Assembly (NCBI GenBank): GCA_019459145.1
Contig: JAIBEK010000053.1
Location: 1-64,000 of the forward strand
Direction of reading: 5' to 3'
Source of the DNA: Arenimonas sp.
GTDB lineage: Bacteria; Pseudomonadota; Alphaproteobacteria; Rhizobiales; Rhizobiaceae
DNA length: 64,000 nt
Below, one piece after another: positions 52,450 through 61,890 of the stretch. A model generated the notes under the pieces. That model saw nothing but the letters and a program-made list of their open reading frames with translations. It searched no databases and was not told where the DNA came from. Numbering within the stretch: the stretch's first letter is position 1; each line of letters starts with the position of its first letter. The translations under genes and the position numbers were made by a program.

Positions 52450-52473
52450 TATTGACGTTTCCGTAAACGTAAT
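52450..52473. promoter_or_regulatory. Dyad operator upstream of the nitronate monooxygenase-like gene
   Basis: TATTGACGTTT, CCGT, AAACGTAATA: the same TGACGTTT-N4-AAACGT core as at 6071-6102, imperfect by one missing C on the right arm. It lies about 18 bases before the ATG at 52491, over the promoter. Confidence 0.65.
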
Positions 52474-52490
52474 ATCTAGCGAGGTTTCCC

Positions 52491-53450
52491 ATGGCTCTTC
52501 CGCCGGTGCTTTCCGATCATCTGAGGCTTCCCGTGGTGGCCTCGCCGCTGTTCATCATTTCCCATCCCGAACTGACGCTGGCGCAGTGCAAGGCCGGCAT
52601 TGTCGGCTCTTTCCCGGCGCTCAACGCCCGCCCGGAAGCCCAGCTCGACGAATGGCTGGCGCAGATGACCGAGGAACTGGCGAGCCATAATGCCGCGAAC
52701 CCCGAGCGCCCGGCCGCCCCCTTCGCCGTCAACCAGATCGTTCACCCCTCCAACAAGCGGTTGGAACATGATCTGATGATGTGCGTGAAATACAAGGTGC
52801 CGATCGTCATTTCCTCGCTCGGCGCGGTGCCGGAAGTGAACGCCGCCGTGCATTCCTATGGCGGCATCGTGCTGCATGACGTGATCAACAACCGCCACGC
52901 CAATTCGGCGATCCGCAAGGGGGCCGACGGCCTGATCGCGGTGGCGACCGGCGCGGGCGGCCATGCCGGCACGCTGTCGCCCTTTGCCCTCATCCAGGAA
53001 ATCCGCGAATGGTTCGACGGGCCGCTGCTTCTGGCCGGCGCGATCTCGACCGGCGGCGCCATTCTCGCCGCCCAGGCGATGGGCGCGGACATGGCCTATA
53101 TCGGCTCGCCCTTCATCGCCACGACCGAGGCGCGCGCATCGGACGCCTACAAGCAGGCGATCGTCGAGGCCCATGCCAACGACATCGTCTATTCCAACTA
53201 TTTCACCGGCATCCATGGCAACTACCTGAAGTCGTCGATCATCGCCGCCGGCATGGACCCGGACAACCTGCCGGTCGCCGATCCCTCGAAGATGGACTTC
53301 GACAAGGCGACCACCGGCGCCAAGGCATGGAAGGACATCTGGGGCTGCGGCCAGGGCATCGGCGCGGTCAAGGCGGTGGAGCCCGTCGCAACGGTCGTCG
53401 ATCGGCTGGAGAGCGAATACAAGGCGGCGCGCGCCCGCCTCGCCCTTTAG
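52491..53450 (+). CDS. Nitronate monooxygenase / NAD(P)H-dependent flavin oxidoreductase
   Basis: A 319-residue FMN protein of the 2-nitropropane dioxygenase family. TIM-barrel motifs: PVVASPLFIISHPELTLAQC, TGAGGHAGTLSPFALIQEIR and GAISTGGAILAAQAMGADMA with the FMN phosphate-binding loops. Some family members oxidise nitronates; others are reductases of unknown substrate. The operator upstream links it to the acyl-CoA dehydrogenase gene, hinting at a role near fatty acid or branched-chain metabolism. Confidence 0.87.
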   Translation: MALPPVLSDHLRLPVVASPLFIISHPELTLAQCKAGIVGSFPALNARPEAQLDEWLAQMTEELASHNAANPERPAAPFAVNQIVHPSNKRLEHDLMMCVKYKVPIVISSLGAVPEVNAAVHSYGGIVLHDVINNRHANSAIRKGADGLIAVATGAGGHAGTLSPFALIQEIREWFDGPLLLAGAISTGGAILAAQAMGADMAYIGSPFIATTEARASDAYKQAIVEAHANDIVYSNYFTGIHGNYLKSSIIAAGMDPDNLPVADPSKMDFDKATTGAKAWKDIWGCGQGIGAVKAVEPVATVVDRLESEYKAARARLAL

Positions 53451-53584
53451 GCGACCCTTCTGCGGCGCCAGGGCCGTGGAAGCGGGAAAACCGCAGGAGC
53501 CGAAATTCCCGGCTTGAAATTCCGGCGCGATGCCTGTATCAGCGCCTCCAGATCACCGAACCGCACGCGCTGCGGTTCGCGTTG

Positions 53585-53660
53585 GCCGCTTTAGCTCAGG
53601 TGGTAGAGCACATCATTCGTAATGATGGGGTCGCAGGTTCGAGTCCTGCAAGCGGCACCA
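53585..53660 (+). tRNA. tRNA-Thr (anticodon CGT)
   Basis: GCCGCTTTAGCTCAGG starts it; ATCATTCGTAATGAT is the anticodon arm with CGT; GGTTCGAGTCC is the T arm; AAGCGGCACCA completes the acceptor with encoded CCA. All 7 acceptor pairs match. Confidence 0.95.
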
Positions 53661-53738
53661 CTTCCTTCTTTGTCCATACCGAAGACACAGGTACCATCGC
53701 GTACCTAAGACATGGGTGACAACCTCGTGCAAAAGTCT

Positions 53739-55367
53739 TCACAGCACCCGGGCGGACCTCGCTGCAACCTCGGCATTTTGCGCTGACCGGACGACGGCCG
53801 CGAGGCTGCCGCCGACGGCGATCAGGACCGGGTCGTCATGGCCGATGATCGCGATACCCCTTTCCATGTCTGAAAGCGTGCCGCGCCACTGGCGTTCCGC
53901 CGGGCGGCTGACATTGCTGACGATGATGACGGGGGTGGCGGGCGATGCGCCTTCGGCCATCAGCCGCCTGGCGATCAGCGTCGCGGTGCGTCCGCCCATG
54001 TAGAAGATGTTGGTCGTGCGCGGATCGGCGAGCGATGACCAGTTCATGTCCTTCGGCAGACTACCGTCGCGCGAATGGCCGGTGACGAAGCGCACCGACT
54101 GCGCATGATCACGATGGGTGAGCGACAGGCCGAGGCGCGAGGCCATGGCGCTGGCGGCCGTGATGCCCGGCACGACATCGACCGGAATGCCCTCCGCCTC
54201 AAGCCGTGCGATCTCCTCCCCTGCCCGGCCAAAGACCATCGGATCGCCGGATTTCAGCCGCACGACGCGTTTGCCGGCCTTGGCGAGCCTGACCATCATG
54301 TCGTTGATGTCCTGCTGCTTGCAGCTTTCACGGCCGCCGCGTTTTCCCACCAGCAGGCGCTTGGCCTCGCGCCTTGCAAGCTCCAATACCTCTTGCGAGA
54401 CGAGGTCGTCGAACAGGATGACATCGGCGGCCTGAAGCGCGCGCACGGCCTTGAGGGTCAAAAGCTCGGCATCGCCGGGACCGGCGCCCACGAGCGTGAC
54501 GCGGCCGGTGGCGGGTTCTCCTGCGAGCCTTTCGGCATCGGCTAACAGGGTTCGGCCGGCATCCTCCTCCGGCGGCTGGTTTCCGGCAAAGGCGCGGTCG
54601 ACGAAGCGCTCCCAGAAGGCGCGGCGCGGCTGACCGGGGCTGAGCCTTTCGCCGACGCGCTCCCGCAACGACCGGGCGAGCTCGGCCCATTGCTTGAGCG
54701 CCGGCGGCAGCAGGGTCTCGATGCGGCGGCGAATCGCCTGGGCAAGGATCGGCGCGGCACCATCGGTCGAGATCGAGACGATCACCGGCGAGCGGTTGAT
54801 GATCGAGCCGAACTGGAACTGGCAATAGGCCGGCTTGTCGATGACGTTGACCGGCACGCCGGCGGCAACGGCGGCGGTGAAGAAGGCACGGGCGTCTGCG
54901 TCGGTTTCGCAATCGGCGAGGGCCAGGGTGGCGCCGGGCAAGCTTGCGTCCGACCAAACGGCGTCATGGTGCAGGATAAGCCCTCGCGACGGAGACTCGT
55001 TGCCCCTCATCCGGCTGCCGCCACCTTCTCCCCGTTCTGACGGGGAGAAGGAACCCGTGGCACGGACGGGGCTCCATACGCCTTCTCCCCGCTTGCGGGG
55101 AGAAGGTCCCGGCAGGGGGATGAGGGGCGTCTCTGCCATCAGCCCCCGCATGACCTCCGAAACGTCGTCTTCGGCACAATAGACATGCACCTCCGCGCCG
55201 CAGGCGGCCAGCAGTTCCGCCTTCCAGGCGGCGGCGTCCGAGCCGCCGGCGACGACGCCGCGTTTGCCTTCCAGAGACCAGAATACAGGCAGCTTGGCGA
55301 GCGGCGCCATGCGGGCGGGCGCGGGCCTTGCGCCCGTGTCATTCAGCGGCAGCAACCTGGCATCCAT
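53739..55367 (-). CDS. cysG: Siroheme synthase, with in-frame intergenic repeat inserted
   Basis: A 542-residue bifunctional enzyme: N-terminal dehydrogenase/ferrochelatase (precorrin-2 to siroheme), C-terminal uroporphyrinogen III methyltransferase (VTLVGAGPGDAELLTLKAVR near residue 285; LKSGDPMVFGRAGEEI; PVDVVPGITAASAMASRLG). Siroheme is the cofactor of NirB. A 125-base palindromic repeat (55003-55127) lies in frame inside the N-terminal domain, adding about 42 residues (TPLIPLPGPSPRKRGEG...). The ATG at 55367 overlaps the 3' end of nasA by 29 bases. The SUMT half is unaffected; the first half may be impaired or may tolerate a loop. Confidence 0.92.
   Translation of the reverse strand: MDARLLPLNDTGARPAPARMAPLAKLPVFWSLEGKRGVVAGGSDAAAWKAELLAACGAEVHVYCAEDDVSEVMRGLMAETPLIPLPGPSPRKRGEGVWSPVRATGSFSPSERGEGGGSRMRGNESPSRGLILHHDAVWSDASLPGATLALADCETDADARAFFTAAVAAGVPVNVIDKPAYCQFQFGSIINRSPVIVSISTDGAAPILAQAIRRRIETLLPPALKQWAELARSLRERVGERLSPGQPRRAFWERFVDRAFAGNQPPEEDAGRTLLADAERLAGEPATGRVTLVGAGPGDAELLTLKAVRALQAADVILFDDLVSQEVLELARREAKRLLVGKRGGRESCKQQDINDMMVRLAKAGKRVVRLKSGDPMVFGRAGEEIARLEAEGIPVDVVPGITAASAMASRLGLSLTHRDHAQSVRFVTGHSRDGSLPKDMNWSSLADPRTTNIFYMGGRTATLIARRLMAEGASPATPVIIVSNVSRPAERQWRGTLSDMERGIAIIGHDDPVLIAVGGSLAAVVRSAQNAEVAARSARVL
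55003..55127. repeat. Palindromic intergenic repeat, copy 5, inside cysG
   Basis: CCCCTCATCCGGCTGCCG at one end and CGGCAGGGGGATGAGGGG at the other, with two CTTCTCCCCG...CGGGGAGAAGG hairpins between. It is read in frame as cysG codons. The other seven copies in the window are intergenic. Confidence 0.85.
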
Positions 55368-57996
55368 CGATGATCCCCCTGATTTCGGCGCGGCAGGAGC
55401 CGCAATTGGTGCCTGCGTAGAGCGTCTCGCCGATCGCCTCGACCGTGCCGCATCCGCCGCGCACGGCGGCGACGATCTGGTTGACGCCGACGGAGAAACA
55501 CGAGCACACGGTGGCGCCCGGATCGCTTCGGCCGGCGCCGGGACGGCCGGCGACGACGGCGAAGCGAGTCCGGCTGTCGGCATGCGCTTCGGACAATTGG
55601 CCGATCGCCCAGTTGCGCGACACCGAGACCGGATCGGGCGCCAGGAACAGGGCGAGCAGCAGAGTTTCGCCATGGAAGAAGGCGATGCGGGCCTCGCCGC
55701 TGGCACGGTCGCTATAGCCGAGGATTTGAGCGGCATCGGGCAAGGCGAAATGGGCGCGGCACCAGGCCTCGACGTCCGCGAGCGGCGTATCGAAGGCAAG
55801 TTCGACCCGCCAGCCGCCCTCGGCCCTGGCGAGCGCCCAATAGGCGGCATCGAGGCCGGAGGGCTTTGCCGCGCTGACGGCGAAACCATAGACGCCGGCG
55901 GCAAAGCGACGGGCCGCGACTGCGCCATGCTTGGAGGCCGGCTGGCCGGAGACGGGATCGGTGATCGACGGCAGCAGCGTGTCGACGCGGGCACGGACGG
56001 AGAACTCGTCCGTCCAGTGCATCGGCACGAAGACCCCGCCGCTGGCCTGCCGGGCGGTGAGCAGGGCCCGCACGATGATGTGGCCGTGCGGGTTTTCGAG
56101 CCTGACCAGATCGGCATCGCCCACGCCGAGATTGGCGGCGTCGTCGGGATGGATCTCGACGAAGGGCTCGGCCAGATGGGACGACAGGCGGGCGCTCTTG
56201 CCCGTACGGGTCAGCGTGTGCCAGTGATCGCGCACCCGGCCGGTGTTGAGAACCAGCGGAAACTCCTCGGTGACGCGAACCGGAGCGTCGGCTTTCACCG
56301 CTACGAAAAGCGCCCTGCCATCGGCATGATAGAAGCGGCCATCGGCGAAGAAGCGGGTTTCCTGCCGCCCGGTTCCGGCCGGTTGCGGCCACTGGAAGGG
56401 CTTTAGCGCGGCAAATCCGCTCTCGTCGATGTCCCCATAGGCGCCGATGTCGAAATCGCGGGCGCCATCGTTTTCCAAGGCCGAAAGGGCGGCGTGCTCG
56501 GCGAAGATCTCGGCAGGCGAGGCATAGGCGAAGGCCTCGGCAAAGCCCATGCGGCGGCCGACTTCGGCCAATTTCCACCAGTCAGGCCGGGCGTCCCCGG
56601 GTGCGGGCAGGAAGGCGCGCTGGCGCGAGATGCGGCGCTCGGAATTGGTAACCGTTCCGTCCTTCTCGCCCCAGCCGGTGGCGGGGAGCAGGACTTGGGC
56701 AAGGCGCGTGGTGTCGGTGTCGCGAAGGATGTCGGAGACGACGACGAAGGGGCAGGCCGCGATCGCCGCCTTAACGGCATCGGCATCCGGCATGGAGACC
56801 ACCGGATTGGTGGACATGATCCACAGCGCCTTGATGCGTCCGTCGGCGACGGCCTGAAACATGTCGACGGCCTTGAGACCGGGCTTTTGCACCATGGCCG
56901 GTGCTTTCCAGAAGCGCTGGACGCGGTCGCGATGGTCGGGGTTTTCGATCGTCATATGGGCAGCGAGCATGTTGGCGAGGCCACCGACCTCACGACCGCC
57001 CATGGCATTGGGCTGGCCGGTCAGCGAGAAAGGCCCCATGCCGGGACGGCCGATGCGGCCCGTCGCCAGATGACAGTTGATGATGGCATTGACCTTGTCG
57101 GTGCCGCTGGACGACTGGTTGACCCCCTGGCTGTAGCAGGTGACCGTCTTTTCGGTGCGCTCGAACAGGGCGAAGAATTCGCGGATCTGCATGGCCGGCA
57201 GACCCGTCATATCCGTCAGGTCGGCCATGGTCAGGGACGAGGCCGCGGCAAAGGCCTCGGCAAAGCCGTTCGTATGGGCGCCGATATAGTTCTGGTCGAG
57301 GGCCGGGCCTTTGGCGAGATGGGCGAACAGGCCGGCAAACAGCGCCACATCGCCATCGGGACGAACGGCCAGATGCAGGTCGGCAATGTCGCAGGTCATG
57401 GTGCGGCGCGGATCGATGACGACGATCTTCATCGCCGGGCGGGCCGCCTTGGCGGCTGAAATGCGCTGGTAGAGCACGGGATGGCACCAGGCGAGATTGG
57501 AACCGACAAGCGCCACCAGGTCCGCGAGTTCCAGGTCTTCGTAGGAGCCCGGCACGGTGTCGGCACCGAAGGCGCGGCGGTGGCCGGCGACGGACGACGC
57601 CATGCACAGGCGCGAATTGGTGTCGATATTGGCCGAACCGATGAAGCCCTTCATCAGCTTGTTGGCGACGTAATAGTCCTCGGTCAGCAACTGGCCGGAG
57701 ACGTAGAAGGCGACGGAATCGGGGCCGTGTTCGGCGATGGTGGCTGCGAACCGGGTTGCGACCAGGTTCAACGCCGCGTCCCAGCTCGCCGGCCGTCCCT
57801 CGATCTCGGGCGCCAGGAGGCGGCCGTCAAGATCGAGCGTTTCGGCGAGCGCCGATCCCTTGGAGCACAGGCGGCCGAAATTGGCCGGATGGTCCGGGTC
57901 ACCCTTGACGCTGACGTGGCCGTGATCGTCGACCCTGGCAATCACGCCGCAGCCGACGCCGCAATAGGGACAGGTGGTCTTAACCTCAATGGACAT
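55339..57996 (-). CDS. nasA: Assimilatory nitrate reductase catalytic subunit
   Basis: An 885-residue molybdopterin enzyme that reduces nitrate to nitrite. The N-terminal [4Fe-4S] cysteines are C9PYC12GVGC16 and C44SKG. Mo-bis-MGD domains follow (TNSRLCMASSVAGHRRAFG, DPRRTMTCDIADLHL, GQPNAMGGREVGGLANMLA), and a C-terminal BFD-like [2Fe-2S] domain (VCSCFSVGVNQIV, GTNCGSCRAEI). ATG 57996 (MSIEVKTTCPYCG) follows CCGGAGCAACG; the longer frame upstream runs into a repeat. It lies downstream of nirBD and upstream of cysG, whose start overlaps it. Confidence 0.95.
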   Translation of the reverse strand: MSIEVKTTCPYCGVGCGVIARVDDHGHVSVKGDPDHPANFGRLCSKGSALAETLDLDGRLLAPEIEGRPASWDAALNLVATRFAATIAEHGPDSVAFYVSGQLLTEDYYVANKLMKGFIGSANIDTNSRLCMASSVAGHRRAFGADTVPGSYEDLELADLVALVGSNLAWCHPVLYQRISAAKAARPAMKIVVIDPRRTMTCDIADLHLAVRPDGDVALFAGLFAHLAKGPALDQNYIGAHTNGFAEAFAAASSLTMADLTDMTGLPAMQIREFFALFERTEKTVTCYSQGVNQSSSGTDKVNAIINCHLATGRIGRPGMGPFSLTGQPNAMGGREVGGLANMLAAHMTIENPDHRDRVQRFWKAPAMVQKPGLKAVDMFQAVADGRIKALWIMSTNPVVSMPDADAVKAAIAACPFVVVSDILRDTDTTRLAQVLLPATGWGEKDGTVTNSERRISRQRAFLPAPGDARPDWWKLAEVGRRMGFAEAFAYASPAEIFAEHAALSALENDGARDFDIGAYGDIDESGFAALKPFQWPQPAGTGRQETRFFADGRFYHADGRALFVAVKADAPVRVTEEFPLVLNTGRVRDHWHTLTRTGKSARLSSHLAEPFVEIHPDDAANLGVGDADLVRLENPHGHIIVRALLTARQASGGVFVPMHWTDEFSVRARVDTLLPSITDPVSGQPASKHGAVAARRFAAGVYGFAVSAAKPSGLDAAYWALARAEGGWRVELAFDTPLADVEAWCRAHFALPDAAQILGYSDRASGEARIAFFHGETLLLALFLAPDPVSVSRNWAIGQLSEAHADSRTRFAVVAGRPGAGRSDPGATVCSCFSVGVNQIVAAVRGGCGTVEAIGETLYAGTNCGSCRAEIRGIIDGCQVAAAE

Positions 57997-58017
57997 CGTT
58001 GCTCCGGGTTCAAGGTT

Positions 58018-58117
58018 CTCCCTCTCCCCACTTGCGGGGAGAGGGCTGGGGTGAGTGGCGAGCCAGCGGCCCCTCATCCGCCCTTCGGGCACCTTCTCCC
58101 CGCAAGCGGGGAGAAGG
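58018..58117. repeat. Palindromic intergenic repeat, copy 6
   Basis: CCCTCTCCCCACTTGCGGGG, then CCCCTCATCCGCCCTTCGGG and CTTCTCCCCGCAAGCGGGGA. It lies between nirD and nasA, within the operon. Confidence 0.75.
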
Positions 58118-58119
58118 AA

Positions 58120-58449
58120 CTACTCCGCCGCCATCATCAGGCTTTCGAGCGCGATCGACAGCATGCCGCCCTCGTTGCGCACCGGAATGGTCCGCACCTC
58201 GCCCTCGTCTGCGCCGAGCGCGCGGCCGGTTTCGAGCGAGATCACCCAGTTGTGCAGCGGGCAGGTCACGGCCTTGCCGTGGACGATGCCCTGGGAAAGC
58301 GGTCCGCCCTTGTGCGGGCAGTGGTCCTCGATGGCGAAGACCTCGTTTTCGGCCGTGCGGAACACGGCGATCTTGCCCTCCGGCGTCTTGACGCAGCGGG
58401 CGCCGCGCGGGGGGATTTCGTCGATATGGCCGATGGTGATCCAGTGCAT
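58120..58449 (-). CDS. nirD: Nitrite reductase small subunit NirD
   Basis: A 109-residue Rieske-type protein. Ligands C44-x-H46 (DHCPHKGGPLS) and C63-xx-H66 (VTCPLHNWVISLETG) are kept, unlike in the cluster-lacking NirD of some bacteria. It pairs with NirB to reduce nitrite to ammonium. ATG 58449 (MHWITIGHIDEIP) follows AAGGAAACG; the upstream frame crosses a repeat. Confidence 0.93.
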   Translation of the reverse strand: MHWITIGHIDEIPPRGARCVKTPEGKIAVFRTAENEVFAIEDHCPHKGGPLSQGIVHGKAVTCPLHNWVISLETGRALGADEGEVRTIPVRNEGGMLSIALESLMMAAE

Positions 58450-58498
58450 GGGTTTCGTTTCCTTGTTCCATCCGATTGTGCCCCGCCGAAGCGCTGGC

Positions 58499-58621
58499 TG
58501 CCTCTTCTCCCCAGCGGGGAGAAGGTGGCCCGGTAGGGCCGGATGAGGGGGCGCTTGCGCAATCGGCCCCCTCATCGCCTCGCATGCGCTCGGCACTTCT
58601 CCCCGCTGGGGAGAAGAGGGA
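58499..58621. repeat. Palindromic intergenic repeat, copy 7
   Basis: Two opposed units: CTTCTCCCCAGCGGGGAGAAGG...GGATGAGGGGG and CCCCCTCATC...CTTCTCCCCGCTGGGGAGAAG. It fills the gap between nirB and nirD. Confidence 0.75.
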
Positions 58622-58624
58622 GAC

Positions 58625-61075
58625 CTATTCCGCCGCCTGCGAATAGCCGACGCTCGCCATCGGCTTGAACTCGTGCTTGTCCTTGCCCGAGACGCGCTCC
58701 GACCAGGGATCGACCTGGGCGAACTTCTGGGAGAAGACGAAGCGCTCGTAATAGGCCTGGCGCCTTTCCGTGTCGGTCATGATCTGCCTGCGGATCTCGT
58801 CCAGGCCGACGCGTTTCGCCCATTTGTAGATGCGCTCGAGATAGCGGGCCTGTTCGCGATACATCTGGGTGAGCGCGACGATGTGTTCGAGCGCCTCGTC
58901 CTCGCTTTTGACTAGGCCGAGCACCTCCGTGCCCTTGATGTCGAGGCCGGCGGCGCCGGCGAAGTGGATCTCGAAGCCTGAGTCGACGCAGATCACGCCG
59001 ATGTCCTTGCAGGTGGCCTCGGCACAGTTGCGCGGACATCCCGAGACGGCGAGCTTGAGCTTGGCCGGGGTCCAGGAGCCCCACATGAACTTTTCGATGC
59101 GGATACCGAGCCCGGTCGAATCCTGCGTGCCGAAGCGGCACCAGTCGGAGCCGACGCAGGTCTTCACTGTGCGCAGGCCCTTGGCATAGGCCTGGCCGGA
59201 GACGAAGCCGGCCTTGCCGAGATCGGCCCAGACGGCGGGCAGATCCTCCTTCTCGATGCCGAGCAGGTCGATGCGCTGGCCGCCGGTGACTTTCACCATC
59301 GGGATATCGAACTTGTCGACGACATCGGCAATCGCCCTGAGTTCGGCGGCATTGGTGACGCCGCCCCACATGCGCGGCACCACCGAATAGGTGCCGTCCT
59401 TCTGGATATTGGCGTGCACCCGCTCGTTGATGTAGCGCGACTGGTAGTCGTCGGCATATTCGTCCGGCCAGTCGCAGACGAGGTAATAGTTGAGCGCCGG
59501 GCGGCACTTGGCGCAGCCGCAGGAGGTCTTCCATTCCAGTTCCTGCATGACGGCCGGAATGGTCTTCAGGCCCTTGGCCTTGATCAGGCGGCGGACGTCG
59601 TCATGGCCGAGTTCGGTGCAGGTGCACATCGGGGTGACGGCGGCGGGATTGTACTTGTCGCCGAGCGTCAGCGCCATCAGTTGCTCGACGAGGCCGGTGC
59701 AGCTGCCGCAGGACGCAGACGCCTTGGTGTGGGCGCGGACATCGTCTAGCGAGGTCAGGCCCTTGGCCGTGATCGCGCCGGTGATCTTGCCCTTGCAGAC
59801 GCCGTTGCAGCCGCAGATTTCCGCATCATCCGGCAAGGCTGCAACGGCCGCCATAGGGTCCAGCGGGCTGCCCCCCTGATAGGCCTGGCCGAAGATAAGA
59901 GTGTCGCGCATCGCGGAGATGTCGGTCCCCTTCTTCTTCAGGTCGTTGAACCAGGCGCCGTCGGACGTTTCGCCATAGAGCACCGTTCCGATAATGCGGT
60001 TGTCCTGGATGACGAGGCGCTTGTAGACGCCGGCGGTGGCGTCGCGCAGCACGATTTCCTGGCGGTCGTCGCCATCTGCGAAGTCGCCGAGCGAATAGAG
60101 TTCGATGCCGGTGACCTTGAGCTTGGTCGGGGTGTCGGAATGGACGAAAGCGGGCGCGCGGTCTCCCGCAAGATGCGAGGCGGCGATCCGCGCCATCTCG
60201 TAGAGGGGGGCGACGAGGCCGTAGACCATGCCGCCGACCTCGGCGCATTCGCCGAGCGCCAGAATGTCGCCGTCGGAGGTCTGCATGCCGGCATCGACGA
60301 CGATGCCGCGGTTGACGGCGAGCCCCGCCTCCCGGGCCAGCCCGACATTCGGACGGATGCCGACAGCCATCACCACCAGCGTCGCCGGGATGATCCGGCC
60401 GTCGTCGAGCTCGACGCCCTCCACCTTGCCATCGCCGACGATCGCCTTGGTGTTGGCCTTGCAGATCACCTTGATGCCGCGCTCCTCGACGGCCCTCTGC
60501 AGCAAGTAGCCGGCGGCCGGATCTAGCTGGCGCTCCATCAGGGTCGGCATGACATGCAGCACGGTCACGTCCATGCCGCGCTGCGCCAAGCCGGCGGCCG
60601 CCTCTAGGCCCAGCAGGCCGCCGCCGATGACCACCGCCTTGTCACGGGACTGAGCGGCCAGCAGCATGGCCTGCACATCATCGAGGTCGCGATAGGTGAT
60701 GACGCCCGGCAGGTCATTGCCCTGCACCGGTATGATGAACGGCACGGAACCGGTGGCGATGACCAGCTTGTCATAGCTCTCCGTCACGCCGTGATCGGAG
60801 GTGACGGCCTTCTTCTCCCGGTCGATCGCGACGATCCTGTGGCCCTTGTAGAGCATGATGCCGTGGTCGACGTACCAGCCGTCGCCGTGGATGACGATCT
60901 GCTCGTAGGTCTTTTCGCCCGAGAGCACCGGCGAGAGCATGATGCGGTCGTAGTTGACGCGCGGCTCGGCGTTGAAGATCGTCACGTCGTAGAGGCCGGG
61001 GGCCTTTTCGAACAGTTCCTCCAGCATGCGGCCGGGGGCCATGCCGTTGCCGATGATGACGAGTTTTTCTGCCAT
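58625..61075 (-). CDS. nirB: Nitrite reductase large subunit NirB
   Basis: An 816-residue NADH nitrite reductase. FAD/NAD domains come first (MAEKLVIIGNGMAPGRMLEE, AVVIGGGLLGLEAAAGLAQR). The [2Fe-2S] BFD-like domain is ICGCNGVCKGKI and SCGSCTGLVEQ, and the C-terminal siroheme/[4Fe-4S] domain has KTCVGSDWCRFG near residue 638 and SGCPRNCAEATC near 678. Makes ammonium from nitrite in the cytoplasm. ATG 61075 directly follows the nrtD gene. Confidence 0.95.
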   Translation of the reverse strand: MAEKLVIIGNGMAPGRMLEELFEKAPGLYDVTIFNAEPRVNYDRIMLSPVLSGEKTYEQIVIHGDGWYVDHGIMLYKGHRIVAIDREKKAVTSDHGVTESYDKLVIATGSVPFIIPVQGNDLPGVITYRDLDDVQAMLLAAQSRDKAVVIGGGLLGLEAAAGLAQRGMDVTVLHVMPTLMERQLDPAAGYLLQRAVEERGIKVICKANTKAIVGDGKVEGVELDDGRIIPATLVVMAVGIRPNVGLAREAGLAVNRGIVVDAGMQTSDGDILALGECAEVGGMVYGLVAPLYEMARIAASHLAGDRAPAFVHSDTPTKLKVTGIELYSLGDFADGDDRQEIVLRDATAGVYKRLVIQDNRIIGTVLYGETSDGAWFNDLKKKGTDISAMRDTLIFGQAYQGGSPLDPMAAVAALPDDAEICGCNGVCKGKITGAITAKGLTSLDDVRAHTKASASCGSCTGLVEQLMALTLGDKYNPAAVTPMCTCTELGHDDVRRLIKAKGLKTIPAVMQELEWKTSCGCAKCRPALNYYLVCDWPDEYADDYQSRYINERVHANIQKDGTYSVVPRMWGGVTNAAELRAIADVVDKFDIPMVKVTGGQRIDLLGIEKEDLPAVWADLGKAGFVSGQAYAKGLRTVKTCVGSDWCRFGTQDSTGLGIRIEKFMWGSWTPAKLKLAVSGCPRNCAEATCKDIGVICVDSGFEIHFAGAAGLDIKGTEVLGLVKSEDEALEHIVALTQMYREQARYLERIYKWAKRVGLDEIRRQIMTDTERRQAYYERFVFSQKFAQVDPWSERVSGKDKHEFKPMASVGYSQAAE

Positions 61076-61080
61076 GGTTC

Positions 61081-61878
61081 TTACTCCGCGGCTTCGACGA
61101 AGCGGTGACGCTCGTAAAGGAATTTCAGCACGGCTTCGCGGGATTTGAGATAGGTGCGGTCGGAGGCGAGCGCGATGCGGTCGCGCGGCCGCGGGATCGG
61201 GACCTCCAGCACTTCGCCGATCTTGGCGGCCGGGCCGTTGGTCATCATGACGATGCGATCGGAGAGCAGCACGGCCTCGTCGACGTCATGGGTGATCATG
61301 ATCATGGTGTTGCCGAGGCGGCCATGGATCTCCATCACCGCATCCTGAAGATGGGCGCGGGTCAACGCATCGAGCGCGCCGAAGGGCTCATCGAGCAGCA
61401 GGATCTTCGGTTCCATGGCGAGCGCACGGGCGATGCCGACACGCTGTTTCATGCCGCCGGAAATCTCCGCCGGGCGCTTGTCGCGGGCGTGGCCCATCTG
61501 CACGAGGTCGAGATTGCGCATGACCCAGTCATGCTTCTCGGCCTTGGTCTTGCGGCCGGCAAACACCTTGTTGACGGCGAGATTAACGTTTTCGTAGACG
61601 GTCAACCAGGGCAGCAGCGAGTGGTTCTGGAAGACGACGGCGCGCTCCGGGCCGGGTGCGTTGACCTCGGTGTTTTCGAGTAGGACGGCACCGGAGGAGA
61701 CCCTCGTCAGGCCGGCGATCAGGTTCAAGAGGGTGGACTTGCCGCAGCCGGAATGGCCGATGATCGAGACGAACTCGCCCTTGTCGATGGTCAGCGTCAC
61801 GTCCTTCAGCACTTCGGTCTTCGTGCCGCCGCGTTCGAAGCTTTTGTCGATATGGTCGATCTTGAGATAGGCGTTCAT
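61081..61878 (-). CDS. nrtD: Nitrate ABC transporter ATP-binding protein
   Basis: A 265-residue ATPase of the nitrate/sulfonate/taurine (NrtD/SsuB/TauB) family. Walker A IIGHSGCGKSTLLNLIAGL, signature ISGGMKQRVGIARALAMEP, Walker B ILLLDEPFGALDALTRA. The flanking nrtB and nrtA and the downstream nitrite reductase mark it as nitrate-specific. It follows nrtB by 12 bases. Confidence 0.92.
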   Translation of the reverse strand: MNAYLKIDHIDKSFERGGTKTEVLKDVTLTIDKGEFVSIIGHSGCGKSTLLNLIAGLTRVSSGAVLLENTEVNAPGPERAVVFQNHSLLPWLTVYENVNLAVNKVFAGRKTKAEKHDWVMRNLDLVQMGHARDKRPAEISGGMKQRVGIARALAMEPKILLLDEPFGALDALTRAHLQDAVMEIHGRLGNTMIMITHDVDEAVLLSDRIVMMTNGPAAKIGEVLEVPIPRPRDRIALASDRTYLKSREAVLKFLYERHRFVEAAE

Positions 61879-61890
61879 GGGGTCGTCTCC

